Positions 1 to 10,412 of a DNA stretch of 64,000 nt are shown piece by piece. Source of the stretch: Agrobacterium vaccinii (GTDB lineage: Bacteria; Pseudomonadota; Alphaproteobacteria; Rhizobiales; Rhizobiaceae); assembly GCF_021310995.1 (NCBI RefSeq), contig NZ_CP054151.1:1247001-1311000 (forward strand), written 5' to 3'. Position numbers and translations under genes: made by a program. Numbering within the stretch: the stretch's first letter is position 1; each line of letters begins with the position of its first letter. The notes below the pieces were generated by a model that saw only the letters and a list, made by a program, of their open reading frames with translations, was not told the origin of the DNA and did no database searches.

Positions 1-242
1 ACCATGTCCCGCATAGGAACAACGGGAATCACCGCCTTGGCTGGATAAGGCGTGTTGGCCTGGGCCGAGGTCGTGGACGACTGAGTCGCTTGGATCCTTG
101 CGGCCAATACATTCCAGTCTCGATAGCCAAGAATTTTAGCAACGAGCTCCTGGCTCTCACTGTTGGTGAAGGTAACTGATTTGGCGTGAAGCGCTTCACG
201 TAGCGTTTTCGCCATAGTTTTGGCATCGCGGAAATCGCGCAT
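1..242 (-). CDS. Glyoxalase_8-type N-terminal domain protein (partial, cut by window start)
   Basis: An open frame runs leftwards from an ATG at 242 to the window edge with no stop, so only about 80 N-terminal residues are visible. It begins MRDFRDAKTMAKTLREAL and continues with NSESQELVAKILGYRDW. This is the pattern of the small N-terminal domain annotated in rhizobia as glyoxalase superfamily (Glyoxalase_8), which is often fused to other domains. A polar linker rich in Ser, Thr, Ala and Gln follows, then PVVPMRDMV, which resembles the opening strand of Lon-type N-terminal domains. What lies beyond the edge cannot be seen. The domain assignment is from memory of the family and the function is unknown. 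Confidence 0.6.
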   Translation of the reverse strand, partial: MRDFRDAKTMAKTLREALHAKSVTFTNSESQELVAKILGYRDWNVLAARIQATQSSTTSAQANTPYPAKAVIPVVPMRDM

Positions 243-481
243 AAGATGATCCTTTGCATAAACGAACGGAGAGCATCAGGGGCTTGCGTTGCTGAGCCGT
301 TCGTTCGGGCAAAGAGAGCCATAAGTGGCTCGATACATTCACCGTACCCTGCGGGGCGCAAGCAGCAGGTTGTATCTACCTAGCACCGATTGTGCGCGGA
401 AGCTCTTTCATTGTCAATATTAGGTTGTGTGAGCGATATACGATACCGTTACGCTAAGAATCTCTGCTCTACGCCTTACGT

Positions 482-1756
482 CTAGCCGCCGTTCTTGCGG
501 CCCAGCGACATGATGCGCTCGCGCAGCACTTTGGCAAGATTGCGGGTGTTGCGATACATGTGGACTTGTGCTGCGACCTGACGCACATCGCGGTCGTTGT
601 TCTGGGCAAGGCCGATGACGAGTGTGCCCATCTCCGATTTTTCACCCCAGAACCCGTCCAAAGCGCCATCTTCATCAGCGCCGCAACTGTCCGTGCGCAG
701 AATATTGGCGTCATCCAGATGCCATTCGGTCAGGCGCTGCAACAGCAGACGGTCAATGGCGTGGCGCTGGTGATTTTCATTGAAGGCGAGCTTCCAGACG
801 TACGCCTCGCCCATGGTCATGAAAACAACGGCCGAGGCGACGGCGGCACCATCGAGATTGAGCGTGTGAATACGGACGGCATCGATCTCGGCCAGATTGG
901 TGATGGCTTCGCGCGCAAAGGCGGCGCGGTATCTGTCGCTGACGAGGGCCGAACGGCGGCGGCCTTTCGAGCCACTCGCTTCCAGCGCCAGAAATTCTTC
1001 CGTGCGCAACCTGATGTCCTGCGGTTGTCTGGCGATGTCATGCGAAAAGTTGCCCATCGCCTCCAGCTGTTGCCAATGACCATGCAGGGTCTGCAACTGC
1101 TGTGCAGACATGGTGCTTTGCAGATATAGGCTCGCATCCACGTCGCTTTCCAGCATCATGCGGCTGTGTGGTTCTGCGGTGGCAAGCGGCAGGTTTCGGC
1201 TGAGCGCTATGGCTTTGACCATGCGCACGAACGCGCCATCCAGCCGCAATTGCGGCAGCACCAGAATCTCGGGCAGGCGAAGTTCGGGCTGGGATAGGGC
1301 GTCCAGCAGATTATCGATGGTTTCGGCAGCGCCTTCCGAATCCACCAGCGGCGTGCCGAGCGGTCCGAAAGGATTGGCCCAGGCCCGCAGAATGGAAGGC
1401 CCCACGGAAAAACCGGGCTTTTCAACTGTAAACGGCATGAGGAAACGCATGCGACTGCGCGCGCCGTTTTCATCGCGCATCAGTGCAAACCGAACGGATT
1501 TCTCATCCACGCGCGGCATGGCCGGGGCCAGAAGTTTTCCCGTGAAGAAGATGTTCGGCTCCATGACCCGGTTTGACAGGAAATCCAATTCTTCCTGAAG
1601 GTCATAGCCTAACTGTGCCGGATAGATACAGAACTCGCGACCGGCACGACCGACGCGGATGCTGCTGTCTGCGGCGGGACGTTCCGACACGGCCTTGGCG
1701 AGCAGCATCGCGAAACGGCTGTCTCGCATATCTGGATCATTCGGATCGCTTGCCAT
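482..1756 (-). CDS. CelD/BcsL-like GNAT-fold acetyltransferase
   Basis: The protein has 424 residues. Its C-terminal half (about residues 200-390) has the layout of the GNAT domain found in CelD/BcsL-type proteins: a helical stretch with conserved aromatic residues, then strands carrying AVASAVVFMTMGEAYVWK and a FNENHQRHAIDRLLLQ helix. Members are associated with extracellular polysaccharide or cellulose production in rhizobia and are predicted to acylate a sugar or lipid intermediate; the substrate here is unknown. There is no signal peptide, so it is likely cytoplasmic. It stands alone, with no bcs genes beside it. The ATG at 1756 is preceded by a purine-rich GGCAGG. Confidence 0.7.
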   Translation of the reverse strand: MASDPNDPDMRDSRFAMLLAKAVSERPAADSSIRVGRAGREFCIYPAQLGYDLQEELDFLSNRVMEPNIFFTGKLLAPAMPRVDEKSVRFALMRDENGARSRMRFLMPFTVEKPGFSVGPSILRAWANPFGPLGTPLVDSEGAAETIDNLLDALSQPELRLPEILVLPQLRLDGAFVRMVKAIALSRNLPLATAEPHSRMMLESDVDASLYLQSTMSAQQLQTLHGHWQQLEAMGNFSHDIARQPQDIRLRTEEFLALEASGSKGRRRSALVSDRYRAAFAREAITNLAEIDAVRIHTLNLDGAAVASAVVFMTMGEAYVWKLAFNENHQRHAIDRLLLQRLTEWHLDDANILRTDSCGADEDGALDGFWGEKSEMGTLVIGLAQNNDRDVRQVAAQVHMYRNTRNLAKVLRERIMSLGRKNGG

Positions 1757-1978
1757 GCCTGCCTATACCGTCTCTGTCACCCATGTCGTGACAATGTAGT
1801 TGTCAAAAGCAGCCCGTTGAAGAGGCACGGCGATTTATACGACAACCGATGAACACCAGACTTTTTCTTCGGTGAAATTTCAAACCGTTTCAATAATACA
1901 TCGAAACATTAACAATGTTGAGAGCATCGATGCAGTAAATTAACCGTGTACGATAAACCGTTTAAGCGTCACTTTGGT

Positions 1979-2866
1979 TCAAGGCAATATTAGCGTATTT
2001 TTACGCTTTGGATAAAGTCCCAGCACCAATGCACAACCCAGGATGATGATGCCCGCGCCGAGAAGCTGAAGGGCAGAAAGCGGCTCATCCAGCACCACGG
2101 CACCCACGATGACGGCGATGATGGTGACGACGAATTCGACGCTGATGGTCTTCGTCGCTCCGATCAGCGAGACCAGCCGGAAATAGGTGATGTAGGTCAA
2201 GGCACTCATGAAGATCGCCAGACCGAAGAGATAGGCGACATCCACCAGACCGGGCGTTTTGGGCAAAGGCACGACCAAAAGAAATGGCAATGTCAGAATG
2301 CCGCCCGCCAAAAATGCGCCGATGGTGATTTCCCACGCGCCGGAGCCTTTGAGGTTCCGGCTGGCGTAATTGCTGCCGAAGGCCGCGCAGATGCAGCCCA
2401 TTAATGAGGCCACGCAGCCGATGATGAAGGCGGTGGTAACGGGGACCGCCGGAAAGCCCACCAGAATGACGATGCCGCCGAAACCGAGGATCATGCCAAG
2501 CAGGCTTTGCGGCGATATTTTCTCCAGACCCCAGACCTGCCCGATCAACATGGAAAACAACGGAATGCTGGCCACCAGAATAGCGGCCATCGCGGTGCCG
2601 ATGATGGGTGTCGCGTAGGACAAGCCTATCAATTGCCCTGCGACCGTTGTGGCACCCACCACGGCAAAGGCACGCCATCCGGCACTGAAATCGAGCTTTC
2701 GCCCGGTGGCACGGGCGATGATGAGCAGTGTAAAGCTGGCAATGAAACATCGCAGTGTGACCGCGCCCACCCAGCCAAAAGCCGCAACGGCATGCAGAAC
2801 GAGCAGAAACGAAAGCCCCCACGCAACTGCGAGGAAGAGATAGGCGGCCAGTTCTGCGGGTTTCAT
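1979..2866 (-). CDS. EamA/DMT-family inner-membrane transporter
   Basis: About ten hydrophobic helices run through the whole length in two repeats, the usual architecture of EamA-domain drug/metabolite exporters of about 300 residues. The start chosen is the internal ATG at 2866 (MKPAELAAYLFLAVAWGLS), because the first helix begins there; an in-frame ATG at 2974 would add 36 polar residues unlike family members. The EamA family exports amino acids, metabolites or drugs, and the substrate cannot be read from sequence. It lies downstream of the glycosyltransferase on the same strand. Confidence 0.8.
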   Translation of the reverse strand: MKPAELAAYLFLAVAWGLSFLLVLHAVAAFGWVGAVTLRCFIASFTLLIIARATGRKLDFSAGWRAFAVVGATTVAGQLIGLSYATPIIGTAMAAILVASIPLFSMLIGQVWGLEKISPQSLLGMILGFGGIVILVGFPAVPVTTAFIIGCVASLMGCICAAFGSNYASRNLKGSGAWEITIGAFLAGGILTLPFLLVVPLPKTPGLVDVAYLFGLAIFMSALTYITYFRLVSLIGATKTISVEFVVTIIAVIVGAVVLDEPLSALQLLGAGIIILGCALVLGLYPKRKNTLILP

Positions 2867-2995
2867 GGTGTTTAAGTCCAACAAGGAGATGCGAGGCGAA
2901 CGGTTAGAAGAGAGTGCATCCCGCGTCAAACGAATTGTGGACCGCAGAGCCCAACAAGGGTCAGCCGCACGCATGCGACAGGACCCTGTCAGCGC

Positions 2996-3877
2996 TTAGC
3001 GAGCAAACGCAGCGCGGACGCGCTTCACGATCTTCTCGAACAGCACATCCAGCTTCTTGATCTCCCGTCGCATGCGACGCTTCGTGTTGGAGACGAGAGG
3101 CTTGTTCTTCCAAGGCGTGTTCTGCCTCTGTGTGATGTAGAGATCACGGGCAGGGTGTTCGCAATGGGCGAGGTGAGGTTTGCGCCATGTATAATGCAGA
3201 ACCGCGGCCTGGAAATAATGTTCTCTTGGAAAGTCGGTGGACACCAGTTCGGTGAAATTCCACTTTTTCTCGATCTCGACCCAGCTGTCACCCAGGGCAA
3301 CATTGAGCGCGTCCTGATCGGGATAGCCGGTCGACGTGTGGTCGAGATAGGCAAGGCATTTTGCGCCCAGTTCGTCGCTGCGCCATTTTTCGAGGTCGAT
3401 CAGCAACGTTCCGGAATTGAGATAGCGCGCGTTTTCATCACGGTTCAGACGCAGGTTACGGCGTCTGATGTTATCGGGCCGACCGGCATCGGGCACGGCA
3501 CCGACGGCAGAGCCGTTCATCGGCATGTCGAACAGCGGGCGAAGGCTTTGCAACACCACCATGTCGCTGTCTAGGTAAACCATCCGGCCCGTGTCGCTGA
3601 TCAGATCGGGCAGAAGCAGGCGGCAATACATGGCGCGCGACCAAGAGACCGTGCGGCGGTAGGAGGAAAGCTTGCCCTTCACCTCATCTTCGATCTTGAT
3701 GAAAACGACCTCACGGCCCATGGCGCAGGCGCGGATGTTTTCCCGGTCCTTCTCGCGAAGGTCGAAGTCACAGATGATGATTTTTGCCTCTGGAACGTCG
3801 CCGTTCATGACAATGGAGTTTACCAGTACGCCTGCAAGCTCGGCGTAATTTCGGTCTGTCGCGCAGGCAATAATCAT
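2996..3877 (-). CDS. Family 8 glycosyltransferase (LPS galactosyl/glucosyltransferase type)
   Basis: This 293-residue protein opens with MIIACATDRNYAELAGVLVNSI, the nucleotide-sugar-binding start of GT8 enzymes. It carries the metal-binding DxD motif in MVYLDSDMVVL (about residues 95-105), then RYLNSGTLLIDLEKW, YPDQDALN and the C-terminal HYTWRKPH motif. These are the hallmarks of retaining GT8 transferases such as RfaI/RfaJ, which add hexoses to lipopolysaccharide core. The basic C-terminus (KRRMRREIKKL) fits peripheral membrane attachment. It starts 49 bases beyond the secA stop on the same strand, so read-through from secA is possible. The acceptor is unknown. Confidence 0.85.
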   Translation of the reverse strand: MIIACATDRNYAELAGVLVNSIVMNGDVPEAKIIICDFDLREKDRENIRACAMGREVVFIKIEDEVKGKLSSYRRTVSWSRAMYCRLLLPDLISDTGRMVYLDSDMVVLQSLRPLFDMPMNGSAVGAVPDAGRPDNIRRRNLRLNRDENARYLNSGTLLIDLEKWRSDELGAKCLAYLDHTSTGYPDQDALNVALGDSWVEIEKKWNFTELVSTDFPREHYFQAAVLHYTWRKPHLAHCEHPARDLYITQRQNTPWKNKPLVSNTKRRMRREIKKLDVLFEKIVKRVRAAFAR

Positions 3878-3925
3878 CTTTGGCTCTGTGGCTGAAGGTA
3901 TCGTCAGAGTGGTTTTCGACCAGAC

Positions 3926-6637
3926 TTACGCCTGATCGAAAATGCCGTGGCAATGCTTGTATTTCTTGCCGGAGCCGCAGGGGCAGGCTTCGTTGCGGCC
4001 GATTTTGCCCCAGGTGGCGGGGTTGTTCGGATCGCGCTGTTCCGGTGGAACGAAGGCTACGGGGGCGTCCTCATGGTTGGCGAACTCGTCTTCGCCGGTG
4101 ACCGGATCGATATGATGGGCGGTCATTTCGGGAAGTTCTGGCTCGGGCTGGTCACGCACCAGTTCGACACGCATCAGCTGCGCCGTGACGGCTTCGCGCA
4201 GGTTGGCGAGCAGGGCCTGGAAGAGCTCGAAAGCTTCGGCCTTGTATTCCTGCAACGGATCGCGCTGTGCATAACCACGGAAACCGACGACGGAGCGCAG
4301 GTGATCAAGGTTGACGATATGCTCGCGCCACAGGTGGTCGATGGTCTGGAGGATGACCGAGCGCTCGACATAGGTCATGACCTCGGGGCCAAAACGTTCG
4401 GCCTTGTCGGCGACGACCTTTTCAGCCGCTTCGGTGACACGCTGAAGAATGTCGTCTTCGGCGATGCCTTCTTCCTTGGCCCATTCGTCGATGGGCAGAT
4501 CGAGGTTGAGCGACTGCTCGATGGCAGCCTTAAGCCCGACGATATCCCACTGTTCGGCATAGGCGTTTTCAGGAACGTGCTTGGCAACCAGCGCCTCGAT
4601 GACCTCGTGGCGCATATCGGCAACGGTTTCGCCTATATTGCTGGCTTCCATCAGTTCCAGACGCTGGTCGAAGATGACCTTGCGCTGGTCGTTGAGGACG
4701 TCGTCATATTTCAGAAGGTTCTTACGGGTCTCGAAGTTACGGGCTTCAACCTTCTTCTGGGCACGCTCGAGCGCCTTGTTGATCCATGGATGCACAATCG
4801 CTTCGCCTTCCTTGAGGCCAAGCTTCTGCAGCATGGAATCCATGCGGTCGGAACCGAAGATGCGCATCAGGTCATCCTGAAGCGACAGGTAGAACTTGGA
4901 GCGGCCAGGGTCACCCTGACGACCGGAACGACCACGTAGCTGGTTGTCGATACGGCGGCTTTCGTGGCGTTCTGTCGCGATGACGAAAAGGCCACCGGCG
5001 GCGAGCGCCTTTTCCTTGAGAACCTTGATTTCTTCGCGAACGGACTTTTCCTTCGCCGCGCGCTCTTCTTCGGACTCGATGCCCTCAAGCTCGCGCTCCA
5101 GACGCATGTCGACGTTACCGCCGAGCTGGATGTCGGTACCGCGACCGGCCATGTTGGTGGCGATGGTGACGGCGCCGGGAACACCGGCCTGCGAGACGAT
5201 ATAGGCTTCTTGCTCGTGATAGCGGGCGTTCAGGACCTGGAAATTCTCAAAGCCGGTCTGGCGCAGCATGGTGGCCAAAAGTTCGGACTTTTCGATCGAG
5301 GTCGTGCCGACGAGAACCGGCTGGTTGCGCTCGTGCGCCGCCTTGATCTCTTCGATGATCGCCTTGAACTTCTCTTCGCCGGACCGGTAGACTTCGTCGT
5401 CTTCGTCGATACGCTGGATCGGCAGGTTCGTCGGGACTTCAATGACGTCGAGGCCGTAGATGTTGTTGAACTCTTCGGCTTCGGTCGAGGCCGTACCGGT
5501 CATGCCGGACAGCTTCTTGTACATGCGGAAGTAGTTCTGGAAGGTAACGGAAGACAGCGTCTGGTTTTCCGGCTGGATCTGCACCTTTTCCTTGGCTTCG
5601 AGAGCCTGGTGCTGACCTTCCGAGTAACGACGACCCGGCATCATGCGACCGGTGAATTCGTCGATGATGACGATTTCATCGTTACGGACGATGTAGTCCT
5701 TGTCGCGCTGGAACAGCTTGTGGGCCTTCAGCGCATTGTTGATGTGGTGAACGATGGAGACGTTCTCGATGTCGTAGAGCGATTCGCCTTTGAGAAGACC
5801 GGCGTCGCGCAACAGGTTTTCGAGCTTTTCGGTGCCTTCTTCGGAGAAGTTGGCCGAACGCTGCTTTTCATCGATCTCGTAATCTTCCGGTGACAGCATC
5901 GGAATGAAGGCGTCGATGGTGTTGTAGAGATCGGAGCGATCATCCAGCGGGCCGGAGATGATAAGCGGCGTGCGCGCTTCATCGACCAGAATGGAGTCGA
6001 CTTCGTCGACGATGGCATAGTGGTGGCTGCGCTGCACCATCTGCGCCTTGTCGTACTTCATGTTATCGCGAAGATAATCGAAGCCCAGCTCGTTGTTGGT
6101 GGCGTAGGTGATGTCGCAGGCATAGGCCTCGCGGCGTTGGTCGTCATCGAGACCGTGGATGATGACGCCGGTGGTCAGGCCGAGGAAGCTGTAAAGGCGT
6201 GCCATGGTGGCGGCGTCGCGCTGGGCCAGATAGTCGTTGACGGTCACGACGTGAACGCCCTTGCCTTCGAGCGCGTTGAGATAAACCGCCAGTGTCGCCA
6301 CCAGCGTCTTACCTTCACCCGTCTTCATTTCGGAAATATCGCCAGAATGAAGAATCATGCCGCCTGTCAACTGAACGTCGAAGGGGCGCATGCCGAGCAC
6401 GCGGCGGGACGCTTCACGCGCAACGGCGAATGCCGGAACGAGAAGGCTGTCCAAGGTTTTGCCATCGGAAAGCTGCTGGCGGAACTCCACCGTCTTTGCC
6501 TTCAGCGCCTCGTCGGAGAGTGCTTTCATCTCCTCTTCGAGTGCGCCTATGGCACTGATATTGCTACGATAGGAGCGCACACGGCGCTCATTTGCCGAGC
6601 CGAACAACTTGCGGGCGATTCCGCCGAGACTGACCAT
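3926..6637 (-). CDS. secA: Preprotein translocase motor subunit SecA
   Basis: SecA is the ATPase that drives unfolded preproteins through SecYEG. The frame shows the Walker A motif in [16 protein letters not shown], the DEAD-type Walker B in [19 protein letters not shown], the helicase motif [12 protein letters not shown], and the C-terminal zinc/SecB-binding motif [14 protein letters not shown]. The ATG at 6637 ([14 protein letters not shown]) gives 903 residues, the usual length in rhizobia, and has an AGAAAGG ribosome site. The frame stays open for 47 codons upstream, but that extension does not look like SecA. It is transcribed divergently from the parvulin gene; secA and prsA-like neighbours both serve protein export. 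Confidence 0.98.
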   Translation of the reverse strand: MVSLGGIARKLFGSANERRVRSYRSNISAIGALEEEMKALSDEALKAKTVEFRQQLSDGKTLDSLLVPAFAVAREASRRVLGMRPFDVQLTGGMILHSGDISEMKTGEGKTLVATLAVYLNALEGKGVHVVTVNDYLAQRDAATMARLYSFLGLTTGVIIHGLDDDQRREAYACDITYATNNELGFDYLRDNMKYDKAQMVQRSHHYAIVDEVDSILVDEARTPLIISGPLDDRSDLYNTIDAFIPMLSPEDYEIDEKQRSANFSEEGTEKLENLLRDAGLLKGESLYDIENVSIVHHINNALKAHKLFQRDKDYIVRNDEIVIIDEFTGRMMPGRRYSEGQHQALEAKEKVQIQPENQTLSSVTFQNYFRMYKKLSGMTGTASTEAEEFNNIYGLDVIEVPTNLPIQRIDEDDEVYRSGEEKFKAIIEEIKAAHERNQPVLVGTTSIEKSELLATMLRQTGFENFQVLNARYHEQEAYIVSQAGVPGAVTIATNMAGRGTDIQLGGNVDMRLERELEGIESEEERAAKEKSVREEIKVLKEKALAAGGLFVIATERHESRRIDNQLRGRSGRQGDPGRSKFYLSLQDDLMRIFGSDRMDSMLQKLGLKEGEAIVHPWINKALERAQKKVEARNFETRKNLLKYDDVLNDQRKVIFDQRLELMEASNIGETVADMRHEVIEALVAKHVPENAYAEQWDIVGLKAAIEQSLNLDLPIDEWAKEEGIAEDDILQRVTEAAEKVVADKAERFGPEVMTYVERSVILQTIDHLWREHIVNLDHLRSVVGFRGYAQRDPLQEYKAEAFELFQALLANLREAVTAQLMRVELVRDQPEPELPEMTAHHIDPVTGEDEFANHEDAPVAFVPPEQRDPNNPATWGKIGRNEACPCGSGKKYKHCHGIFDQA

Positions 6638-6877
6638 CTTAGTGGCCCTTTCTGAAATTCCGTTTGCCACGTCTTCGGGGTCTGCCATCGCAATAAAGCA
6701 CAAATGACAGACTTGACCCTGAAACGTATCTGGACGCGAGGTTACGCGACAGATAAGAGGGGGGGCAAATGATGTCAACGGTTCTGCCCGTTACAGAATG
6801 GCCACATTCCGGTGTTTGGAAGTTTTTTCAGCCGGAAAACCACGTCTGGAGCCGGCATTGTCTCCGAAAGGTTTAAT

Positions 6878-7753
6878 ATGTTGCGCTATAATAGAATTGC
6901 GGCTGCTGTGATCGTGGCCACCCTTGGTCTTCAGTTTCCCGCTTTCGCGCAGGAAGATGCCGTTGTTGCCAAGGTCGGCGATCTGGAAATCCGCCAGTCC
7001 GAACTCGACCTGGCCATGAGCAACCTCGACCCGCAGCTGGCCCAGCTTCCCGATGAGCAGAAGAAAGTTGCCGCCCTGTCCGGCGCTATCGACGTCAAGT
7101 TGCTGGTGAAGGATGCGACTGCCGAAGGTCTTGAGAAGACCGAGGACTTCAAGAAGCGCCTCGCTTTCATCACCGACCGCGAACTGCATAACGCCTATTT
7201 CCGCAAGCATGTGGTTGACGCTGTGACTGACGCAGAAGTCAAGGCGCGTTACGAAAAGGAAGTCGCCGCCCTGCCGCAGGAAGAGGAAGTCAAGGCTTCG
7301 CACATTCTGGTTGCCACCGAAGAAGAAGCCAAGGACGTGATCAAGCAGCTGGATGCCGGCAAGGATTTCGCAGCGCTGGCCAAGGAAAAGTCCACCGACT
7401 CCAACAAGGATGACGGCGGCGATCTGGGTTGGTTCGGCAAGGGCCGCATGGTTCCTGAATTTGAAGAAGCTGCCTTCAAGCTTGAGAAGGGCGCCTACAC
7501 CAAGGAGCCTGTGAAGTCGCAGTTCGGCTTCCACGTCATCAAGCTCGACGACAAGCGCGTTGCACCGCCACCGGCATTCGACCAGGTCGAAGCTCAGGTT
7601 CGCCAGCTCGTCATGCGCGACAAGTATGTTGCGCTGATCGAGAAGGCCAAGGCCGAGCAGAAGATCGACATTCCCGATGAGGCGATGCGCAAGGCTTACG
7701 ATGAAGCCAGCAAGCAGCAGGCAGCAGAGCCGCCTGCACCTGCGCAGCAGTAA
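6878..7753 (+). CDS. Secreted parvulin-type peptidyl-prolyl isomerase
   Basis: The protein has 291 residues from the ATG at 6878, which has a GAAAGG ribosome site. It has a typical Sec signal (RIAAAVIVATLGLQFPAFAQ) cleaved near residue 25. A helical chaperone-like N-terminal domain is followed by the parvulin core (about residues 140-235): EVKASHILVATEEEA, DGGDLGWFGKGRMVPEFEEAAF and SQFGFHVIKL. This matches SurA/PrsA/PpiD-class periplasmic foldases. The C-terminus is rich in Gln, Ala and Pro. It acts in the periplasm on exported proteins. A strong terminator follows directly, so it is probably monocistronic. Confidence 0.9.
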   Translation: MLRYNRIAAAVIVATLGLQFPAFAQEDAVVAKVGDLEIRQSELDLAMSNLDPQLAQLPDEQKKVAALSGAIDVKLLVKDATAEGLEKTEDFKKRLAFITDRELHNAYFRKHVVDAVTDAEVKARYEKEVAALPQEEEVKASHILVATEEEAKDVIKQLDAGKDFAALAKEKSTDSNKDDGGDLGWFGKGRMVPEFEEAAFKLEKGAYTKEPVKSQFGFHVIKLDDKRVAPPPAFDQVEAQVRQLVMRDKYVALIEKAKAEQKIDIPDEAMRKAYDEASKQQAAEPPAPAQQ

Positions 7754-7766
7754 TTCTCCGCAATTT

Positions 7767-7800
7767 ACGGGGCGGCGCCAAGCCGCCCCGTTTTCGTTTT
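7767..7800 (+). terminator. Rho-independent terminator after the parvulin gene
   Basis: A perfect 10-bp GC-rich stem (7767-7776 with 7782-7791, loop GCCAA) is followed by TTTCGTTTTATCTTTT. It ends the parvulin transcript 14 bases after its stop and 32 bases before argJ. Confidence 0.85.
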
Positions 7801-7831
7801 ATCTTTTCCGAAAAATGCAGGTTCTCCGCCA

Positions 7832-9073
7832 ATGTCCACTGCCGTTTCTCCGCTCGCTCCTAAATCATATCCAGACATGCCCGCACTTCGCGGTGTGCGA
7901 ATGGCAACGGCTGCCGCTGGCATCAAGTACAAGAACCGCACCGACGTTCTTTTGATGGTGTTCGACAAGCCTGCAAGCGTTGCAGGCGTTTTCACAAAGT
8001 CGAAATGCCCATCCGCCCCGGTTGATTTCTGCCGGGCCAACCTTGCAGGCGGCGTTGCGCGCGCAGTCGTCGTCAATTCCGGCAACGCCAACGCGTTTAC
8101 CGGGAAAAAGGGCAAGGCAGCGACGGAGCTGACCGGCAAGTCTGCCGCCGAAGCTGTGGGCTGTGCGACAAGCGAAGTCTTCCTCGCCTCCACCGGCGTC
8201 ATAGGCGAGCCGCTGGACGCGACAAAGTTCGCAGGCGTTCTGGGCCAGATGAACACCGACGCCACTGATAATTTCTGGCAGGAAGCGGCCAAGGCGATCA
8301 TGACCACGGATACCTATCCGAAGGTCGCGACGCGCAGCGCTGAAATCGATGGCGTCACAGTCACGATCAACGGTATTGCCAAGGGCGCGGGCATGATCGC
8401 ACCCGACATGGCGACGATGCTGTCTTTCGTCGTGACTGACGCCGATATTTCGCCACAAGCCTTGCAGGCACTGCTGTCTGCCGGTGTCGGCCCGACCTTC
8501 AATTCTGTAACAGTCGATAGCGATACCTCCACCTCCGACACGCTGATGCTGTTTGCTACCGGTGCCGCCAGTGCAGACGGACAGGCGCGCGTGGAAAGCG
8601 CTGACGATGCGAGACTGGGTTCCTTCCGTGACGCGCTGAACGCGCTGTTGAAGGATCTGGCGTTGCAGGTTGTTCGCGATGGCGAAGGTGCGCGCAAGAT
8701 GGTGGAAATCACCGTGACCGGCGCTGAAAACGATGCCGCCGCCAAGAAGATTGCCCTTTCCATTGCCAACTCACCTTTGGTCAAGACGGCTGTTGCGGGC
8801 GAAGACGCCAATTGGGGCCGTGTCGTCATGGCCGTGGGCAAGGCTGGTGAAATGGCCGACCGTGACCGTCTGGCCATCTGGTTCGGAGGCGTGCGCGTGG
8901 CCGTCAATGGCGAGCGCGACCCGGATTATTCGGAAGCCGATGCCAGCGCTGCGATGAAGCAGCAGGATATTCCCGTGAAGGTCGATATCGGTCTGGGCGA
9001 GGGAACGGCGACGGTCTGGACCTGCGACCTGACCAAGGAGTATGTCGAGATCAACGGCGACTACCGGAGCTGA
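7832..9073 (+). CDS. argJ: Bifunctional ornithine acetyltransferase / N-acetylglutamate synthase ArgJ
   Basis: ArgJ transfers acetyl from N-acetylornithine to glutamate, recycling the acetyl group in arginine synthesis. The protein has 413 residues, standard for the family. The autocleavage site is visible in [16 protein letters not shown], with the nucleophilic Thr at residue 195 that becomes the N-terminus of the beta chain. Other landmarks are [15 protein letters not shown], the substrate motif [14 protein letters not shown] and [11 protein letters not shown]. Whether it is mono- or bifunctional cannot be decided by eye. It leads a compact operon with the GNAT and Nudix genes. Confidence 0.97.
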   Translation: MSTAVSPLAPKSYPDMPALRGVRMATAAAGIKYKNRTDVLLMVFDKPASVAGVFTKSKCPSAPVDFCRANLAGGVARAVVVNSGNANAFTGKKGKAATELTGKSAAEAVGCATSEVFLASTGVIGEPLDATKFAGVLGQMNTDATDNFWQEAAKAIMTTDTYPKVATRSAEIDGVTVTINGIAKGAGMIAPDMATMLSFVVTDADISPQALQALLSAGVGPTFNSVTVDSDTSTSDTLMLFATGAASADGQARVESADDARLGSFRDALNALLKDLALQVVRDGEGARKMVEITVTGAENDAAAKKIALSIANSPLVKTAVAGEDANWGRVVMAVGKAGEMADRDRLAIWFGGVRVAVNGERDPDYSEADASAAMKQQDIPVKVDIGLGEGTATVWTCDLTKEYVEINGDYRS

Positions 9074-9076
9074 TCG

Positions 9077-9865
9077 GTGAGTTCTTTCGATAATAAGCGC
9101 AATCTCACCGTCAATCTTCCCCTCGTGCGGCGTCTGGAAGCGGTCAGCTTCCGGGCTTGGCCTGCATCTTCGGTCGTCTATGATGGCAGCTGGCAGGTGC
9201 GGTTGACGGGTTCTCACCCGTCCAAGCGGATCAACTGTGTGGTCCCTCTCGACCCCTCGGATTACGGCCAGTGCGATCTGCGTCTGGAAAAGGCGCGCAA
9301 ACGCTTCGAGGATTTCGGGCGCCCGCTGATCGTTCGGGAAACGACCCTGATGCCACCGCAACTGGAAGAACACCTTATCGGCGATGGCTGGAATGTGTTC
9401 GAAGAGGTCGAGGTGATGACCGCGGATATCACCGACGCGGAGCTGCCGGAAACCGTTGCTCATATTCCAAGCCACGACATTGGCCGCTTCGTAGAGGCCA
9501 GCCTGAAGATATCAGGCGAAGACCCGGCTCTGCGCTCGGCGATTGCCGAGATCGTCAGCTCCATCAAGCCGACACTCGGCCTCTTTACCAAGGAAGAGGT
9601 GGAAGGCGAGCCGCAGGCGACCGTGATCTGCGTGCAGGACAACGATCTGGCGGGCATCTTGTCGCTGGATGTCGCGCAGGAACTGCGCCGACAGGGCACG
9701 GCCACGCAAATTTTGACCTCGGCGCTGCGTTGGGCCCGCATCAGCGGTGCCAAGACCGCTTGGTTGCAGGTGGTCTCGACCAATCGCCCTGCCATTGCAC
9801 TCTACGAAAAATTCGGCTTCACGACGGCCTATACCTATCGTTACTGGCGCAAGGACGCAGCCTGA
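9077..9865 (+). CDS. GNAT-family N-acetyltransferase
   Basis: The protein has 262 residues and starts at a GTG only three bases after the argJ stop, so translational coupling is likely. The C-terminal GNAT domain (about 130-260) shows the acetyl-CoA loop in the variant form ELRRQGTATQILTSALRWA, followed by ALYEKFGFTTAYTYRYWR, which is the terminal strand-helix-strand of the fold. The N-terminal 110 residues are less recognisable. Substrate unknown; the position between argJ and a Nudix gene is conserved in rhizobia as I recall, but does not show a role in arginine synthesis. Confidence 0.82.
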   Translation: MSSFDNKRNLTVNLPLVRRLEAVSFRAWPASSVVYDGSWQVRLTGSHPSKRINCVVPLDPSDYGQCDLRLEKARKRFEDFGRPLIVRETTLMPPQLEEHLIGDGWNVFEEVEVMTADITDAELPETVAHIPSHDIGRFVEASLKISGEDPALRSAIAEIVSSIKPTLGLFTKEEVEGEPQATVICVQDNDLAGILSLDVAQELRRQGTATQILTSALRWARISGAKTAWLQVVSTNRPAIALYEKFGFTTAYTYRYWRKDAA

Positions 9866-10278
9866 TGGTGGAAACCGGCAGAAAAATTCTTCTGGTGGCC
9901 GCCTGCGCGCTTGTCGATACGGATGGCCGCATTCTTCTGGCGCAAAGACCGGAAGGAAAGTCTCTGGCGGGGCTGTGGGAGTTTCCCGGCGGTAAGGTGG
10001 AAAGCGGCGAAACGCCGGAGGAAACCCTGATCCGCGAGCTCGAGGAAGAGCTTGGCATCAAGACCAAGGTCGCCTGCCTTGCGCCGCTGACCTTTGCCAG
10101 CCACACCTATGAGACATTTCATCTTCTGATGCCGCTTTACGTCTGCCGACGTTATGAAGGCATACCGCATGGTGCCGAAGGGCAAGCCATCAAGTGGGTA
10201 AAGCCGCAGGCACTACGTGAATACCCCATGCCGCCCGCTGACGAACCTCTCATTCCCTATCTTCAGGACCTTTTGTAA
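9865..10278 (+). CDS. MutT-like Nudix hydrolase (8-oxo-dGTP diphosphatase type)
   Basis: The ATG at 9865 overlaps the TGA of the GNAT gene by one base (TGATG), a coupling arrangement. The 137-residue product contains the full Nudix box, GGKVESGETPEETLIREL followed by EEELGI (about residues 40-63), and the MutT-type opening AACALVDTDGRILLAQRPEGK and LAGLWEFPGG. MutT enzymes clear 8-oxo-dGTP from the nucleotide pool. Length and motif spacing match MutT rather than NudF or NudH types. Confidence 0.9.
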   Translation: MVETGRKILLVAACALVDTDGRILLAQRPEGKSLAGLWEFPGGKVESGETPEETLIRELEEELGIKTKVACLAPLTFASHTYETFHLLMPLYVCRRYEGIPHGAEGQAIKWVKPQALREYPMPPADEPLIPYLQDLL

Positions 10279-10412
10279 ACATTCCCGTGAATTAGCGGGT
10301 TCATAACGCATCGAATGCCTCAAAACGGGTCAATATTAACCTTTCGTTTAGCACCCTCTGCCAAATTCATAGGCTGAACAATTGGTAAATGGCGCGTAGC
10401 GAGGCCGAGATT

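Noticed and set aside
29..361. Minus-strand open frame of 110 codons at the left edge.
   Set aside because: Arg/Pro-rich, out of frame with the Glyoxalase_8-type gene that occupies most of it, and no ribosome site.
1905..1919. AACATT-AAC-AATGTT inverted repeat upstream of the CelD-like gene.
   Set aside because: Only 6-bp arms in AT-rich DNA, likely by chance, and no known regulator matches.
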